In this document: one piece after another, positions 32,657 through 41,955 of the stretch
Numbering within the stretch: position 1 is the stretch's first letter
How the letters are laid out: every line of letters begins with the position of its first letter
Assembly (NCBI GenBank): GCA_031423495.1
Contig: JANPFP010000044.1
Location: 4,984 to 68,983 of the forward strand
DNA length: 64,000 nucleotides
From: JACPYM01 sp031423495
GTDB lineage: Bacteria > Acidobacteriota > Blastocatellia > RBC074
Reading direction: 5' to 3'
Notes under the pieces: model-generated
What the model was told of the DNA's origin: nothing
The model's input: the letters and a program-made list of their open reading frames with translations, nothing else
The model's database searches: none
Position numbers and translations under genes: made by a program

Positions 32657-35600
32657 ATGAACGAATATCAAAATCACACTGCGGGCCAGAGCAATTTCAA
32701 CCAGCCGTCGGGCGCAGGCAATACGTCAGGTTCGCTGATTACGCCGGAATTGATGCATAGTTTTGTGGTCGAAGTGAAAGGCTATCTGCCGCGCCTCGAA
32801 AGCGGCATTGCCGATTTCTTCCGACAACCGGCTTCGATGGAACGCCTCGCCGAAGCGCATGGCTACGCCTACACGATCAGGAAAGCCGCGCAGGTTATCG
32901 GTATGACGCCGCTGGCGAATATCGCTGAACGGTTGCAAAGCCTGCTCGAAAAACTCGCCATCGGCGGCTTGCCGCTCGGCGCGCAATGTTATTACGGCTT
33001 TCAGCGAATCATCGAACAAGTCGGCATTTACCTTGACCATTCCGCCATCGGCGGCGCAGTGCCTCCTACGGAATTGGTTGAGGTGATTTATGCTCTGGAA
33101 AACTACACTGAAATTGGTTACGCGCCCGCACCGGTTGAGGCAGTCGCGCCTGTTGCTGCGCCGGAACTGATCAGCCCACCACAGATTTATGTATTGTCAG
33201 AACAGTACGGCGAAACGGCAGACACCAGCCTGGTCGAAGAAGCGCCGCAGTATTACGCCGAGCCTACGATTCACGCCCGTCACTCAGGACGCCTGAGCAT
33301 GGCGTCTGAATCAGTCGAAGCCTATGAAGCGCAGCCGGTGAAAGCCGATCTGCCGCCGGTTTACGTACTGACGCCGCAATACGACGCCGCGCAAACAGTT
33401 GCACCTGTGGCATTCATCGAAACACAGCCCGCCCCTGAACCAATGGTTGAACCAATGATTGAATCAGTCATTGAGCCAGTGATTGAAAGCGCTTCACCCA
33501 TTGTGGCAACGCCCGAATGGTGGACGCAGGAATACGTGCAAGAGGCTGCGCAAGTGTCGTCGTATGCGATCACTTCGCATCTCGCGCCTTTGCCGACCGA
33601 AGCCGTAACGGAAGCTGCTCAAGCAGTAGTCGAAGCTCCGGCTTACGTGTGGCCGCAAGAACCTGCGGTTGATTCGCAAGCGGCAGCGGCCTGGCCTCCG
33701 GCTGATTGGACGACGCCGACTGATTGGACGACTTATGATGAAGTGAAATATGAAAACGCCGCCGCTGCCGAAGTGCCTGCTGAGGCGTTTAACGTAGCGG
33801 GTGTGCCGCACGCCTTCGTGACGATTCCCGCCGACGCGCTCAACGAAGAATTGCGCAAAACAGCAGAACTGCCAGTCATTCGTTGGCAGGCAGGTTCGTT
33901 CACCGATTCGGTTGCCGATTCGTTTGATGAATTCAGCGCGTCCGAAGCGTTGCCGGTTCCGCCTCCACCGCCCGCGCCGCCAATTTATCCCCCAATTTAT
34001 CCTTCGACTTATCCGCCAGTGTTTAAGACGGCAGCCGTGTTTGAAGACCTCGCGCCGCATTGGCAAGTCGTGTCACAAGATGAAACGCCTACGCAAGAGT
34101 TGCCGTCTGCGCTGCCGCTTGAACCGATAGCGCTTGAACCAGTGGCAGTTGAACTGGCGGCGGAACCGATAGTCATTCACGAGTTGCCTATCGAACCAGT
34201 CTTTACCGACGACTCGTTTGTGTATGCTCCAGAAGCCCGCGCTTCATCAAGACTAGCTGAACGGCTGGTCGAAACCGCCACGCCTGAAGCCCTCGAAGCG
34301 CCTGAAGCTGCTGACAACGCGGCTTTCTGGATGAGTGCTTCCGGCTCGTTGTCGGCGCTCTCACCGCACCAGCGTTCTGATTGGGCAGCGCGTTATGCGC
34401 AACCCGCCACTATTTCAGAAACACTGGAAGCGTCGTCACCAATTGAGTCGCCAGTGATCGAATTGCCAGTGATCGAATTGCCAGTGATCGAAATGGCTGA
34501 CATTGAATCGCCCATCGTGTTGAGCGAAGAACTCATTGCACCGGCAATTCCGCTCGCGGTCATTGAGCCGGAGCTTGCCGCAGCGCCCAGCGCCGCTACC
34601 GCAGCAGAAACCTTTATCTCGTGGGAAGGCGAAGAACGTACGCGCACGTCATTCGACGCGAAAACCGTGTGGGGCGCGCGTCCCTCGGCGGCGTTGGAAC
34701 TGCCCGAGACTTTGCCGCTCACGGCTGGGTCGGCGGCGCACGATCCGCTCGTGGCGTTGCTCGATCAACTCATTCCGAACAATGACAGACTTAGGATTGC
34801 GTCGGCGATTGAATCGGCGTCTGTCGCGCCCACCGTTCAAGCGATTGCGCCGACCAGTTTTGAACCGGCCAGTTTTGAACCGGCCAGTTTTGAAACTGCT
34901 TTCGCAGCACCGCAACCGGAGCCTTTGACGCAGGACGTTTTCGCGGACGACTTCCTTGATTTATCTCTTGAGGTAGAAAAAGCGGTCGCGTCACCCGCGC
35001 CTGTTGCTGCTTCCAGCGGCACTGGCAGCAACACCGATTGGGACGTGCCTGCCGAATTGCTCGAAGTCTTCCTCCCCGAAGCCGAAGAGCATTTGACGGT
35101 GATTACGACTTCGTTGCCGAAACTCGCGGCGCATCCCGACAACAAGGCGTTGTTGCAGGAAATCCGCCGCAGTTCGCACTCGCTGAAAGGCTCGTCGGCG
35201 GTCGTGGGCTTCCTCGGCATCACCAAGCTGGCGCACCGCATGGAAGACCTGCTGGATTTGCTTTACGACGGCGAGTTGACGCTCACGTCCGAAATGCTCG
35301 ACCTGCTGTTCTCTTCGACCGAAGCGCTCGACAACCTGCTCAACAGCAAGTCAGAACCTGAATTGATTGGGTCGCTTTACGCGACGTATGACCGCCTGCT
35401 CGCAGGCCACGCCGAACCGGAAACTTCGTCAGCTCAACGTGAGGCCGAACGTGAGTTCGAAGCGGAGGAAAGGGAACTCGAAGCAGCGGCTCAGGCAGAA
35501 GCTGAAGCTCAAGCCCAAGCAGAAGCTGAAGATTTGGCTGCGTTCGCCGCACCGAACTTTGCGACAGCGAAAGCTTTGAGCAGCTTCCCCAGTCTGACGA

Positions 35601-37777
35601 CCAGCTTGAACGCCTCCTTGAATGAAAGCCTCGCGCAACGCGCATTGGATATGGTGGCAGAATCTGGCGAACTCATCGCCGCCGTCACCAGGGAAGTCGC
35701 ACAAGAAACGGCACTGGCGTCATTAATTCCAGAGGCGTTGCCTGGGCTGCCTGCGGCTGCGCCTATGATTCAAGCGCCTGTCGCAGCGGCTGCGCAGGAA
35801 GACGCCAAAGACTCGTCGCAATCGGTCATCAGCCGTGGCAATTACGTGCGCGTACCGATTGAGCGGCTCGACTCAGTGGTCAAACTCGTCACCGAGTTGA
35901 TTGTCAACCGGGCAACGCTCGAACAGAACATGGGGCAGTTTGTACGCCAGCTCGAAGAGTTACGCGGGAATGCCTTGCGGCTCAACCGCGTCGCCAACCG
36001 CATGGAAGTGCAATACGAAGCCAGTACGCTGGGCAGCGGTTTGCAGTCGGTTAAAGCGGGCAGAGGAGCGAACGTTTTCACGAACGCTCTGCCGAACGGC
36101 AATCAGTCCGCTGGTCAGGGGCTGAATGCCAAGCTGGCTTCGCCGGTCGTGAGCAGCAACAACTACGGTTTTGATGCGCTCGAGTTTGACCGTTACACCG
36201 AGTTCCACTTGCTGTTGCGCGAACTGACCGAGTGCGCAGGCGACATGCAAACGATGGAGCGCGAGATGCGCACCATTCGTGAATACTTTGAAAGCGCGCT
36301 CAATCGGCAAGGCCGGTTGAATAGCGAAATGCAGGATCAACTGATGCGCTTGCGCATGTTGCCGCTGGCTTCGCTCGCGTCGCGGCTGCATCGCACGGCC
36401 CATCAGGTCGCACAACAAAGCAACAAGCAGGTCAACTTCATTCTCGAAGGCGAAGACACGCGCCTCGACAAAACCGTGATCGAAGAAATGACCGATCCGT
36501 TGTTGCACATTTTGCGCAACGCGGTAGACCACGGCATCGAACCCGCCACCACGCGCTTGGCGCAAGGCAAAGCGCCGCAAGGCACGATTCGCTTGCGCGC
36601 TTATCACGAAGGTACGCAAACCGTTATTCAAATCACCGACGATGGCGCGGGCTTGCGCCCCGAACGCTTGCGCGCCAAAGCCATCAACACCGGCATGGTG
36701 TCGGCGGCTGAGGCGGTCAAGCTCACCGATGACGAACTGTTCGCGTTGATCTTCCTGCCCGGTTTCAGCACCGCCGCCGAGATCAGCGAAATTTCAGGAC
36801 GCGGCGTCGGCATGGACATCGTCAAGACGACCATTCAACGTTTGAAAGGCCGCATTGATGTCGAATCCAAAGTCGGCAAAGGCACGACCTTCACGATTCG
36901 GCTACCGATGACGTTGGCGGTGATGCGCGCGTTGCTGGTCAAATCGCACAAACAGACCTTTGCGATTCCGCCCGTCGGCTTGCAGCAAATCGTCAAGCTC
37001 ACGCCCGACATGCTAGACCGCGTAGGCGAACAGCAAGTCATTCGCATCAACAATAAACTCTTCCCGTTGCTGCAACTCGGACGCTTGCTCAATCTCAAAC
37101 GCAGCGCCGCTAAACCCGAAGGCGCGCAACTCGCGCTCATCATGAGTTTGGAAGATCGCCACTTCGCCATCGCGGTGGACGAAACCCTCGGCGGACGCGA
37201 TGTCGTGGTCAAAAACCTCGGCAATCACATCCGCGAAGTGCGCGGCATCACGGGCACTACGTTAATGGGCGACGGCAGCGCCGTGTTGATTCTCAACCTG
37301 CCCGAACTCATCCGCGACTCGCTGCGTCCGGCATCGGCAATGACCAGACAGCAAGCGGCGATTCAACGTCCGCGCTTACGCCCGCCGGTCGAACAACGCG
37401 GCCCGCTGAACATTATGGTCATAGACGATTCGCTTTCCGTCCGTCGCGTCTTGGCGAACCGCATGAACGCCGTCGGCTGGAAACCGATTCAAGCCAAAGA
37501 CGGACTCGATGCGCTCGAACAGTTGCAACACGCCCCGCGCCTGCCCGACCTCATCTTGCTCGACATCGAAATGCCGCGCATGGACGGTTACGAGTTCCTG
37601 AGCGCGTTGCGCAAGAACCCCGATTACGCGGCGATTCCGGTCGTGATGATTACGTCACGCGCCGGACAGAAACACCGCGACCGCGCGTTTGAAGCCGGAG
37701 CCAACGAGTATCTCGTCAAACCTTATCAGGATGACCAGTTGCTCTCGCTCATCCGCCGGCTCGCGCAAGTCGAATAA
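32657..37777 (+). CDS. Giant hybrid CheA/ChpA-like histidine kinase
   Basis: 1706 residues. (1) An Hpt-like four-helix domain (about 30-150) in which the phosphorylatable His position is Tyr72 (AYTIRKAAQVIG). (2) A roughly 640-residue Pro/Ala/Glu-rich linker with short repeats (VIELPVIELPVIE; FEPASFEPASFE). (3) A canonical Hpt with SSHSLKGSS, His841. (4) A dimerisation helix (about 1060-1260). (5) An ATP-binding domain with N-box NAVDHGIE (Asn1288), DDGAG (1328-1332) and GRGVGMD (1381-1387). (6) A CheW-like domain. (7) A C-terminal receiver with Asp1636 in LLDIEMPRMDG. The layout resembles PilL/ChpA and cyanobacterial PixL. It phosphorylates the operon's receivers. It is the last gene of the chemosensory operon, and no CheR or CheB is nearby. 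Confidence 0.93.
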   Translation: MNEYQNHTAGQSNFNQPSGAGNTSGSLITPELMHSFVVEVKGYLPRLESGIADFFRQPASMERLAEAHGYAYTIRKAAQVIGMTPLANIAERLQSLLEKLAIGGLPLGAQCYYGFQRIIEQVGIYLDHSAIGGAVPPTELVEVIYALENYTEIGYAPAPVEAVAPVAAPELISPPQIYVLSEQYGETADTSLVEEAPQYYAEPTIHARHSGRLSMASESVEAYEAQPVKADLPPVYVLTPQYDAAQTVAPVAFIETQPAPEPMVEPMIESVIEPVIESASPIVATPEWWTQEYVQEAAQVSSYAITSHLAPLPTEAVTEAAQAVVEAPAYVWPQEPAVDSQAAAAWPPADWTTPTDWTTYDEVKYENAAAAEVPAEAFNVAGVPHAFVTIPADALNEELRKTAELPVIRWQAGSFTDSVADSFDEFSASEALPVPPPPPAPPIYPPIYPSTYPPVFKTAAVFEDLAPHWQVVSQDETPTQELPSALPLEPIALEPVAVELAAEPIVIHELPIEPVFTDDSFVYAPEARASSRLAERLVETATPEALEAPEAADNAAFWMSASGSLSALSPHQRSDWAARYAQPATISETLEASSPIESPVIELPVIELPVIEMADIESPIVLSEELIAPAIPLAVIEPELAAAPSAATAAETFISWEGEERTRTSFDAKTVWGARPSAALELPETLPLTAGSAAHDPLVALLDQLIPNNDRLRIASAIESASVAPTVQAIAPTSFEPASFEPASFETAFAAPQPEPLTQDVFADDFLDLSLEVEKAVASPAPVAASSGTGSNTDWDVPAELLEVFLPEAEEHLTVITTSLPKLAAHPDNKALLQEIRRSSHSLKGSSAVVGFLGITKLAHRMEDLLDLLYDGELTLTSEMLDLLFSSTEALDNLLNSKSEPELIGSLYATYDRLLAGHAEPETSSAQREAEREFEAEERELEAAAQAEAEAQAQAEAEDLAAFAAPNFATAKALSSFPSLTTSLNASLNESLAQRALDMVAESGELIAAVTREVAQETALASLIPEALPGLPAAAPMIQAPVAAAAQEDAKDSSQSVISRGNYVRVPIERLDSVVKLVTELIVNRATLEQNMGQFVRQLEELRGNALRLNRVANRMEVQYEASTLGSGLQSVKAGRGANVFTNALPNGNQSAGQGLNAKLASPVVSSNNYGFDALEFDRYTEFHLLLRELTECAGDMQTMEREMRTIREYFESALNRQGRLNSEMQDQLMRLRMLPLASLASRLHRTAHQVAQQSNKQVNFILEGEDTRLDKTVIEEMTDPLLHILRNAVDHGIEPATTRLAQGKAPQGTIRLRAYHEGTQTVIQITDDGAGLRPERLRAKAINTGMVSAAEAVKLTDDELFALIFLPGFSTAAEISEISGRGVGMDIVKTTIQRLKGRIDVESKVGKGTTFTIRLPMTLAVMRALLVKSHKQTFAIPPVGLQQIVKLTPDMLDRVGEQQVIRINNKLFPLLQLGRLLNLKRSAAKPEGAQLALIMSLEDRHFAIAVDETLGGRDVVVKNLGNHIREVRGITGTTLMGDGSAVLILNLPELIRDSLRPASAMTRQQAAIQRPRLRPPVEQRGPLNIMVIDDSLSVRRVLANRMNAVGWKPIQAKDGLDALEQLQHAPRLPDLILLDIEMPRMDGYEFLSALRKNPDYAAIPVVMITSRAGQKHRDRAFEAGANEYLVKPYQDDQLLSLIRRLAQVE

Positions 37778-37810
37778 CCAACCTGGGAGCGCCCGCTTCC
37801 CAGCGGGCAA

Positions 37811-37894
37811 TAAAAAAAGCCGCGCAGCGTTCCTTTTTCCTCATCATTCTTCTTGCGAGAACTGAGGGAAAAGGAATGCTGCGCGGCTTTTTTA
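37811..37894. repeat. Long inverted repeat, probable bidirectional terminator
   Basis: About 32-base arms at 37811-37843 and 37863-37894 with few mismatches. A-run plus GCCGCGCAGC on the left and GCTGCGCGGC plus T-run on the right make it terminator-like. Just upstream is a GCCCGC/GCGGGC hairpin with a TTCCCA loop (37791-37808). Confidence 0.88.
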
Positions 37895-37954
37895 TTTTGC
37901 GCTCGACCTGTAAACTGCGCGCCATTCACCGCAATAAACCTATATGCAATCTTT

Positions 37955-38407
37955 ATGAAAACGAGTCGTCGTCAATTCATCGTTACGGCTCCGCTGGCTT
38001 TCGCCGCGTTGCCGCAAGCCGCACCAGATACGCGCTGGCGCGGCACGCTCGTCTGCCTGACCGAAGAATTGCAGCGTCATCAGGTTACGCCTGTCTGCGC
38101 TGAACGCGGGCATGTTTACGCGTTGAAAACAAGGGCGGGCAAGTTGCTTCCGATTTTGCCGACCGAAAGTGCCGCCGCGTTATGGCTCGACCCGCGCTTT
38201 CGCCAACTCGACCTGCAAATCGTCGGACGCACGTTCGCCGAAACCGAATTTATCGAAGTCATCAAATTGCAAAACTGGCACGACGGCAAACTCTATGAGC
38301 CGGAGTATTACTGCATCATCTGCAACATCTCGGTATACAAACCCGGCCCTTGTGAGTGTTGCCAAGACCCGGTCGAATACCGCGAAATTCTCGTCACCGA
38401 AAAATAA
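37955..38407 (+). CDS. Tat-exported small protein with C-terminal Cys cluster
   Basis: The start is ATG 37955. The in-frame extension to 37853 would run through the long hairpin. 150 residues with a twin-arginine signal (TSRRQFIVTAPLAFAALPQA). A beta-rich middle (WRGTLVCLTEEL; GRTFAETEFIEVIKLQNW) precedes a five-Cys cluster, YYCIICNISVYKPGPCECC, likely binding a metal (zinc-ribbon/rubredoxin-like). Tat export plus Cys cluster suggests folding around a metal in the cytoplasm. The family is common in acidobacteria and planctomycetes but has no function I know. It stops three bases before the NHL gene. Confidence 0.7.
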   Translation: MKTSRRQFIVTAPLAFAALPQAAPDTRWRGTLVCLTEELQRHQVTPVCAERGHVYALKTRAGKLLPILPTESAAALWLDPRFRQLDLQIVGRTFAETEFIEVIKLQNWHDGKLYEPEYYCIICNISVYKPGPCECCQDPVEYREILVTEK

Positions 38408-38410
38408 ATC

Positions 38411-39424
38411 ATGCTGCTGCGCCTTTTCATCTTCTGCGTTTTTCTTTGTGTGTTACCGGTCACAGCGCAAACGCTCGCTTTGCCCAACGGACTCGCGCTC
38501 GACGCGCGCGGCAATCTTTTTATTTCTGACATCGGAGCGCATTGCATCTTTCGTTTAACACCGACAGGCAAATTGATTGTCGTCGCGGGCAATGGCACGG
38601 CTGGTTTCAGCGGCGACGGCGGACTCGCCAAGCAAGCGCAATTCAACGCGCCTCACGATCTCGCTTTCGACGCCGCAGGCAACTTGTTCATCGCTGACAC
38701 CGGCAATTCGCGCATTCGCCGTATAGACATACGCGGACGCATCACGACCATCGCAGGCAGTGGTGCAGGCAATGAGAAAGATTCGCTCAACAATCCGCAA
38801 AGCATCGCTTTCGACGCCGCAGGTAATTTGCTGATCGCTGATACTTACAATCACGTCATTCGCAGGTTAGATAAACAAGGCGTCATCACGACCATCGCAG
38901 GCAGCGTACCCGGTTACGGCGGCGACGGAGGCCCCGCGACCAACGCGCAAATCAATCTCACGATGGCTGTGGCTGTTGCGCCTGATGGCAACGTATTCGT
39001 GAGCGACGCCGCCAACAGCCGCATTCGTCAAATCGCGCCGGGCGGTACGATCACGACGATTGCGGGTTATGGCCCCGCGCAAGACACTTACGGCGGAGGT
39101 TACGCGGGCGACAACGGCCCGGCGGTGAAAGGCAAAATCTTTTCGGCAACCGATTTGAAATTCGACAACGGCAAGTTGTGGCTCGTTGACAGCGGCAATC
39201 AACGCATCCGCCTGATCGAAAACGGCATCATCAAAACCGTAGCGGGTACGGGCAAACTCGGTAGCACTGAAGCAGGAAAAGCGGCGACCGAAACCGATTT
39301 GAATACGCCGCAAAAAATCGCACTGATGCGCGACGGCAGTTTTTATCTGAGTGATCGCGCGAATGCCCGCGTGCTGAAAGTAGACGCACAAGGCTTCGTG
39401 AAAACGGTCAGCGCAAAACCGTAA
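38411..39424 (+). CDS. Exported NHL-repeat beta-propeller protein
   Basis: 337 residues. A signal peptide (MLLRLFIFCVFLCVLPVTAQ) is followed by five to six NHL blades: ALPNGLALDARGNLFISD, APHDLAFDAAGNLFIADTGN, NPQSIAFDAAGNLLIADTYN, TMAVAVAPDGNVFVSDAANS, and later FDNGKLWLVDSGNQRIRLI and NTPQKIALMRDGSFYLSD. Each blade ends in the ITTIAG motif. It is a secreted propeller, probably binding or catalytic in sugar or lactone metabolism, but no active-site residues can be assigned. It directly follows the Cys-cluster gene. Confidence 0.88.
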   Translation: MLLRLFIFCVFLCVLPVTAQTLALPNGLALDARGNLFISDIGAHCIFRLTPTGKLIVVAGNGTAGFSGDGGLAKQAQFNAPHDLAFDAAGNLFIADTGNSRIRRIDIRGRITTIAGSGAGNEKDSLNNPQSIAFDAAGNLLIADTYNHVIRRLDKQGVITTIAGSVPGYGGDGGPATNAQINLTMAVAVAPDGNVFVSDAANSRIRQIAPGGTITTIAGYGPAQDTYGGGYAGDNGPAVKGKIFSATDLKFDNGKLWLVDSGNQRIRLIENGIIKTVAGTGKLGSTEAGKAATETDLNTPQKIALMRDGSFYLSDRANARVLKVDAQGFVKTVSAKP

Positions 39425-39478
39425 GGCAAACCGGCCTTCTCAATTTTCCCTGTTCAATTCTTAGACAAGAGGTTCGTT

Positions 39479-41326
39479 ATGCGTATCAAGGCTTCGCTCA
39501 AATCGTCATTGCTCGCGCTCTTTTGCGGATTCGCTGTATGGCTTGGCTTACCGGTTCTCAACGCGCAGCAACCCGTGAAACCGATGCCCAGCGAACATAC
39601 GCTCAAGACCGAACGCCCCGACAAACAGGTCAGCGACCTCACGCGCGAAGTCACCGCCAAGCTGCCTGCCGCTGGTGAAAGCAAAAATATCACGCGCCGC
39701 AATCTCATTGACGAACACCTGTTCACGGCGATGGCGAAAGACGACATTCCGCACGCCGCGTTGACGAACGATTACGAATTCTGTCGCCGCGTTTATCTCG
39801 ACTTGATCGGACGCATCCCTACGACTGAGCAATTGCTCGCGTTCGTGCAAAGCAAAGATGCGGCGAAACGCGACAAGCTGATTGACACGCTGCTTGATTC
39901 GCCTGAGTGGGTAGCGCATTGGGGCTATTGGTTCGGCGATCTGTTTCGCGTCTGCGGCAATCGTATCGGCAACCCTACGTTAAAACATTTCGACGCATGG
40001 ATTCGTGATTCGCTCAAAGTCGGCAAGCCTTACGATAAGTTTGTGACAGAGATGCTGACGGCGAACGCGCCGAATACGAACTGGATGCCCGATGCGGCGG
40101 CGAGCGGCTTTCTGACGCGCTGGCATATCACGGGCACGACGATGTACAACGACAATCACGAAGACACCGCCGACGAGATCATCGTCAACGCTTCGCGCCT
40201 TTTTCTCGGCATCAACTATCAATGCATCTCGTGCCACGGCGGCAAAGGCTTTCTCGAAAAAGTCAGCCTTGACCTGACGCCCAAAAAACGCGCCGACTTC
40301 TGGGCGATGTCGGCTTTCTTCGGCAAGGCGCGCGTTCGCGTGGTCACTTATCAAGACCGTTACACCGTGACCGAAGACGGTTCGGGTTACGACACCAAAG
40401 GCTGGAGCCAGGTGCGACTGCAACGTGACGGCACGGGTACGATTCATCCGACGTTTAGTTTGTCAGGCGAAAAAGCAGATTTGTCGAAACCGCTGCGTCC
40501 GCAATTTGCACGGATGCTCACAACGCATCCGCAATTCGCACGCGCTACGGTCAATTTGATCTGGAAGCAGTTCTTCGGCCTCGGCATTGTTGACCCGGTT
40601 GATTCGTTTGATATGGCGCGGCAAGACCCGAATGCCAAACTGCCTGCGCCGTGGACGTGCCAGCCGACGAACAACGATTTGCTCAACGCGCTCGCCAGCG
40701 ATTTCACGACGAATAAATTCAGCCTCAAACAACTGATGCGCAGCATGGTGCGCTCGAGCGCCTATCAACTATCTTCGCGTTTTGACGGCGAATGGAAAGA
40801 AGCCTACACGTCGTATTTCGCGCGGCATTACGTGCGGCAACTGACCGCCGAACAATTGCACGACGCGATCTGTCAGGCCACGCAAGTCTTCGGTGATTAC
40901 AAACGCAAAGACTGGACGTACGAAACGCCGCTCACGCCCGTGCGCTTTTGGACAGAAGCCTCTTCGCCCGAAGACATCGGCAACGGCGAAGCGAAAAACT
41001 TCCTGCGCACCTTCGGCCAGGCCAACCGCGAACAGTTCGATAGGCAGCCGGGCGGCTCGGTTTTGCAGGCGATGATGCTGATGAACAATCCGTTTGTGAC
41101 AAAGCGCGTGCAGGCGGCTCAAGGAAGTTTGGTTGAGCAACTGGTTAATTCAAGCAAGACGAATGCGGAGGTGATTGAGGCGATGTACTTGGCTACGCTA
41201 TCGCGGCATCCGCTGGCAGCGGAAAAAGAACTGGCGCTCTCGTGGCTTGTCAAAGACCGCAAAGAAGGCGCGGAAGATTTGCATTGGGGATTGTTGAATA
41301 AGTTGGATTTCGTCTTTAACTACTGA
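39479..41326 (+). CDS. DUF1549/DUF1553 protein with heme-type CxxCH
   Basis: 615 residues with a signal peptide (FCGFAVWLGLPVLNAQ). The DUF1549 part has the typical LIDEHLFTAMAKDDIPHAAL, FCRRVYLDLIGRIPT and LLDSPEWVAHWGYWFGDLFR. A CISCH motif (near residue 255) lies in the spot where relatives carry CxQCHDHP, a candidate covalent heme site. The DUF1553 part has MARQDPNAKLPAPWTC and LMRSMVRSSAYQLSSRF. In planctomycetes and acidobacteria such genes are normally followed by DUF1501, which is absent here. The next genes are a tRNA and a VWFA protein. The role is periplasmic and unknown. Confidence 0.88.
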   Translation: MRIKASLKSSLLALFCGFAVWLGLPVLNAQQPVKPMPSEHTLKTERPDKQVSDLTREVTAKLPAAGESKNITRRNLIDEHLFTAMAKDDIPHAALTNDYEFCRRVYLDLIGRIPTTEQLLAFVQSKDAAKRDKLIDTLLDSPEWVAHWGYWFGDLFRVCGNRIGNPTLKHFDAWIRDSLKVGKPYDKFVTEMLTANAPNTNWMPDAAASGFLTRWHITGTTMYNDNHEDTADEIIVNASRLFLGINYQCISCHGGKGFLEKVSLDLTPKKRADFWAMSAFFGKARVRVVTYQDRYTVTEDGSGYDTKGWSQVRLQRDGTGTIHPTFSLSGEKADLSKPLRPQFARMLTTHPQFARATVNLIWKQFFGLGIVDPVDSFDMARQDPNAKLPAPWTCQPTNNDLLNALASDFTTNKFSLKQLMRSMVRSSAYQLSSRFDGEWKEAYTSYFARHYVRQLTAEQLHDAICQATQVFGDYKRKDWTYETPLTPVRFWTEASSPEDIGNGEAKNFLRTFGQANREQFDRQPGGSVLQAMMLMNNPFVTKRVQAAQGSLVEQLVNSSKTNAEVIEAMYLATLSRHPLAAEKELALSWLVKDRKEGAEDLHWGLLNKLDFVFNY

Positions 41327-41532
41327 GCTGTGGAAGCATTTGAAAAAACGTGATGGTTGAGAACGTCCGACCAGCGCCGCTAACGATCAAGCTCAGTTGA
41401 TGGCAAGTTGTAGGGTATGTGCGACCAAGCCGCCTAACAACCCGCAGTGATGCGTAATTCGATGACGACGGTTTGAAATATGCGGCGGCTGAAGTCCAGT
41501 TGTCTGACAGGTAAAAACTCCAATAAAAGTAA

Positions 41533-41606
<74 letters not shown>

Positions 41607-41955
41607 GAAAGCGGGCGCATTCTGACCATTGGCTGGGGATGGGTCAAGGTGTTCGTCGCGGGCTTTTCTCGACAAAGTCGCGCTCGTCAATTTTTCTCGT
41701 TGCAATCAGGCGATAGATCAATACAATCCGCGCCGCAGAGTACCTCCCAAAACCAAAACGATTTGAATTTAAAGGCCACACCACGAAGTGAGCCATGACT
41801 AAGCACTACGCTGTTTCACAGGCTGTGTCTGTGAGGATGGGCGCAGCGCTACCGGGTGATTGGCGCAAGACAAGGTGATGGAGCGGAGCGGCTGCTTCCC
41901 GCAACGATGAGCCTGAGACAGCATCCCTAAAGGCTTTCGCCAGAGGAGCGCGCAA
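41607..41955. other. Gene-free upstream region of the VWFA gene
   Basis: A 349-base gap without a credible gene. The last 120 bases are GC-rich and could fold (GCTGTGTC near 41822 and GAGACAGC near 41919 are complementary), but I could not match a known riboswitch. Confidence 0.4.
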
